Positions 63,106-64,000 of a stretch of DNA of 64,000 nucleotides are shown here, piece by piece. The notes under the pieces were generated by a model. The model was given only the letters and a program-made list of their open reading frames with translations. It made no database searches and had not been told where the DNA came from. The translations under genes and the position numbers were made by a program. The stretch spans positions 62,001 through 126,000 of the forward strand of contig NZ_SIUB01000008.1 in assembly GCF_004310425.1 (NCBI RefSeq), written 5' to 3'. The number at the start of each line of letters is the position of its first letter. Within the stretch, counting starts at the first letter, position 1. Origin of the DNA: Hansschlegelia quercus. Lineage in GTDB: Bacteria; Pseudomonadota; Alphaproteobacteria; Rhizobiales; Methylopilaceae.

Positions 63106-63233
63106 AGGACGGCCGCTGACGCGTCGCCGTTTGCTGCGTCGCGGGAAGTCGTTGTGCGGGCAAGACCGGCGAGCGACGGCCCGACGGCTCTCCGATAGCT
63201 GCCATGGACTCAGTCTTCGTTTGGGTGAAAGAG

Positions 63234-63275
63234 TGTCGCAACCCGCGACATTCGTCGCTGCGACACTGGTCGCAC
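63234..63275. promoter_or_regulatory. Candidate upstream activator sites (TGTCGC/GCGACA half-sites)
   Basis: TGTCGC (63234-63239) and GCGACA (63245-63250) form an inverted repeat with a 5-bp gap; GTCGC-T-GCGAC (63254-63264) follows, and a further GGTCGCA half-site lies just after. They sit about 130-185 bp upstream of the -24/-12 promoter and 25-65 bp before the regulator start, a normal place for the sites of a sigma-54 activator that also controls itself. Confidence 0.6.
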
Positions 63276-63300
63276 CGTGAGACGCAGGGACGAGACTGCC

Positions 63301-64000
63301 ATGGCGACTGCGCTGATTTCCGACCTCACCAGGGCCCGCCGAGACTTCTTCGACCGCGGGGCGGAGCCGATCGGCCTGCGCGAGCCCATTCTCCGATCGT
63401 GGCGCCGCTGCGCCGAGCGCGGCCTCGACGCTCATGGCGAGCCAGCGATCGAGCCGCTCGGCCAATCGGGCCTGCGGGAGCTCAAGGAGCGCAACGAAAG
63501 GCTGATCCGCCTATCCCGCCCTCAACTCGAGATGCTGGCGGGCGAAGCGCACGACGTCGGAGGGCTCGTGATCCTCAGCGATGGCGCAGGCTCGGTGCTC
63601 GACGCGCTCGGCGACGCCGACTTCGGCGCCAAGGCCGCGAACGTCGCGCTCAAGCCAGGCGTGCGTTGGGCGGAAGCCGCGACCGGCACCAACGCGATCG
63701 GCGCCGCGCTACTGGAGCGTCGCGGGGTCGAGGTGCGCGGGGCGGAGCATTTCTTCGACAGCCATCGCATTCTCGCCTGCGCGGCGGCGCCGATCTTCGA
63801 TCCGTTCGGCGGGATGGTCGGCGCGCTCGATCTGTCTTCGGCCGCGGGCGGCCCCTACCCGCCGCCGCTCCAGCTCGTCCGTCTCGGGGTCGACCGCATC
63901 GAGCATGGCATGTTCGCGGAGGGCTTTTCCGGCTGCGAGATCGTCCGGCTGCACGCAGACCGCGCCATGCTCGGCAGCCCCCAAGAAGGCGTGCTGGTGT
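63301..64000 (+). CDS. Sigma-54-dependent Fis-family regulator, AcoR-like (N-terminal part, cut by window edge)
   Basis: The 233 visible residues form the N-terminal sensory part of an AcoR-type activator: a leader with EPILRSWRRCAERGL, then a GAF-like domain (VGGLVILSDGAGSVLDALGD, GVRWAEAATGTNAIGAALLERRGVEV and HRILACAAAPIFDPFGGMVGALDLSS split over about 78-190). The opening and the TGTNAIG-type segment are characteristic of AcoR/ regulators of acetoin, alcohol or aldehyde catabolism. The AAA+ and Fis domains would lie beyond the window. ATG at 63301 with AGGGA upstream. Divergent from the aldehyde dehydrogenase gene it probably controls. Confidence 0.9.
   Translation, partial: MATALISDLTRARRDFFDRGAEPIGLREPILRSWRRCAERGLDAHGEPAIEPLGQSGLRELKERNERLIRLSRPQLEMLAGEAHDVGGLVILSDGAGSVLDALGDADFGAKAANVALKPGVRWAEAATGTNAIGAALLERRGVEVRGAEHFFDSHRILACAAAPIFDPFGGMVGALDLSSAAGGPYPPPLQLVRLGVDRIEHGMFAEGFSGCEIVRLHADRAMLGSPQEGVLV

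Overview
This is a high-GC (roughly two-thirds G+C by eye) chromosomal window from an alphaproteobacterium, most likely of the order Hyphomicrobiales (Rhizobiales) and with a methylotrophic flavour. The evidence is an SRP RNA directly upstream of dnaX-ybaB-recR, a complete cpa/tad-type Flp pilus cluster, a bioA-bioZ pair, the N-acetylglutaminylglutamine amide (NAGGN) osmolyte trio, formate-tetrahydrofolate ligase, and an mgsABC-gmaS cluster for the N-methylglutamate route of methylamine use. A facultative methylotroph related to Methylopila, Hansschlegelia or Methylobacterium is a reasonable guess; the genus cannot be fixed from the sequence alone. I saw no insertion sequence, prophage, CRISPR array, rRNA or tRNA.

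Layout. 1-2.2 kb: an aldehyde dehydrogenase cut by the window edge, a DUF779 protein and nudC. 2.2-5.2 kb: ffs, dnaX, ybaB and recR. 5.2-9.4 kb: MFS and EamA transporters, xerC, and two small envelope proteins. 9.4-17.8 kb: a DeoR-family regulator divergent from a tightly overlapping operon for glycine betaine-type uptake (binding protein, ATPase, double-length permease), a choline-kinase-like phosphotransferase and a dimethylglycine/sarcosine dehydrogenase-like flavoprotein. 17.8-26.3 kb: an SDR, typA, argG, a pyrimidine nucleotidase-like HAD protein, bioZ, bioA and a quinone oxidoreductase. 26.5-31.3 kb: the NAGGN osmolyte operon. 31.3-40.1 kb: tadC, tadB, cpaF, cpaE, cpaD, cpaC, cpaB, cpaA and flp, all on the minus strand, with a CpaC-N-terminal-like secreted protein divergent at 40.4 kb. 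41.2-44.4 kb: fhs, an EamA transporter and a small hypothetical protein.

The most unusual locus is at 44.7-54.9 kb: a 2523-residue, apparently fully reducing type I polyketide synthase (KS-AT-DH-MT-like-ER-KR-ACP), then an alpha-oxoamine synthase and a GNAT-like acyltransferase in one overlapping unit. The simplest reading is a polyketide-derived sphingoid or ceramide-like lipid pathway: the PKS builds a reduced chain on its ACP, the PLP enzyme releases it by decarboxylative condensation with an amino acid, and the GNAT-like protein N-acylates the amine.

55.0-59.4 kb: mgsA-mgsB-mgsC-gmaS, with no mgdABCD next to them. 59.9-64 kb: a TorF-like porin, a secreted Cys-repeat protein, an ExaC-type aldehyde dehydrogenase with a clear sigma-54 promoter, and the start of a divergent AcoR-like sigma-54 activator. 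One-carbon themes recur: methylamine assimilation, demethylation of methylated amines, formate activation and aldehyde oxidation.
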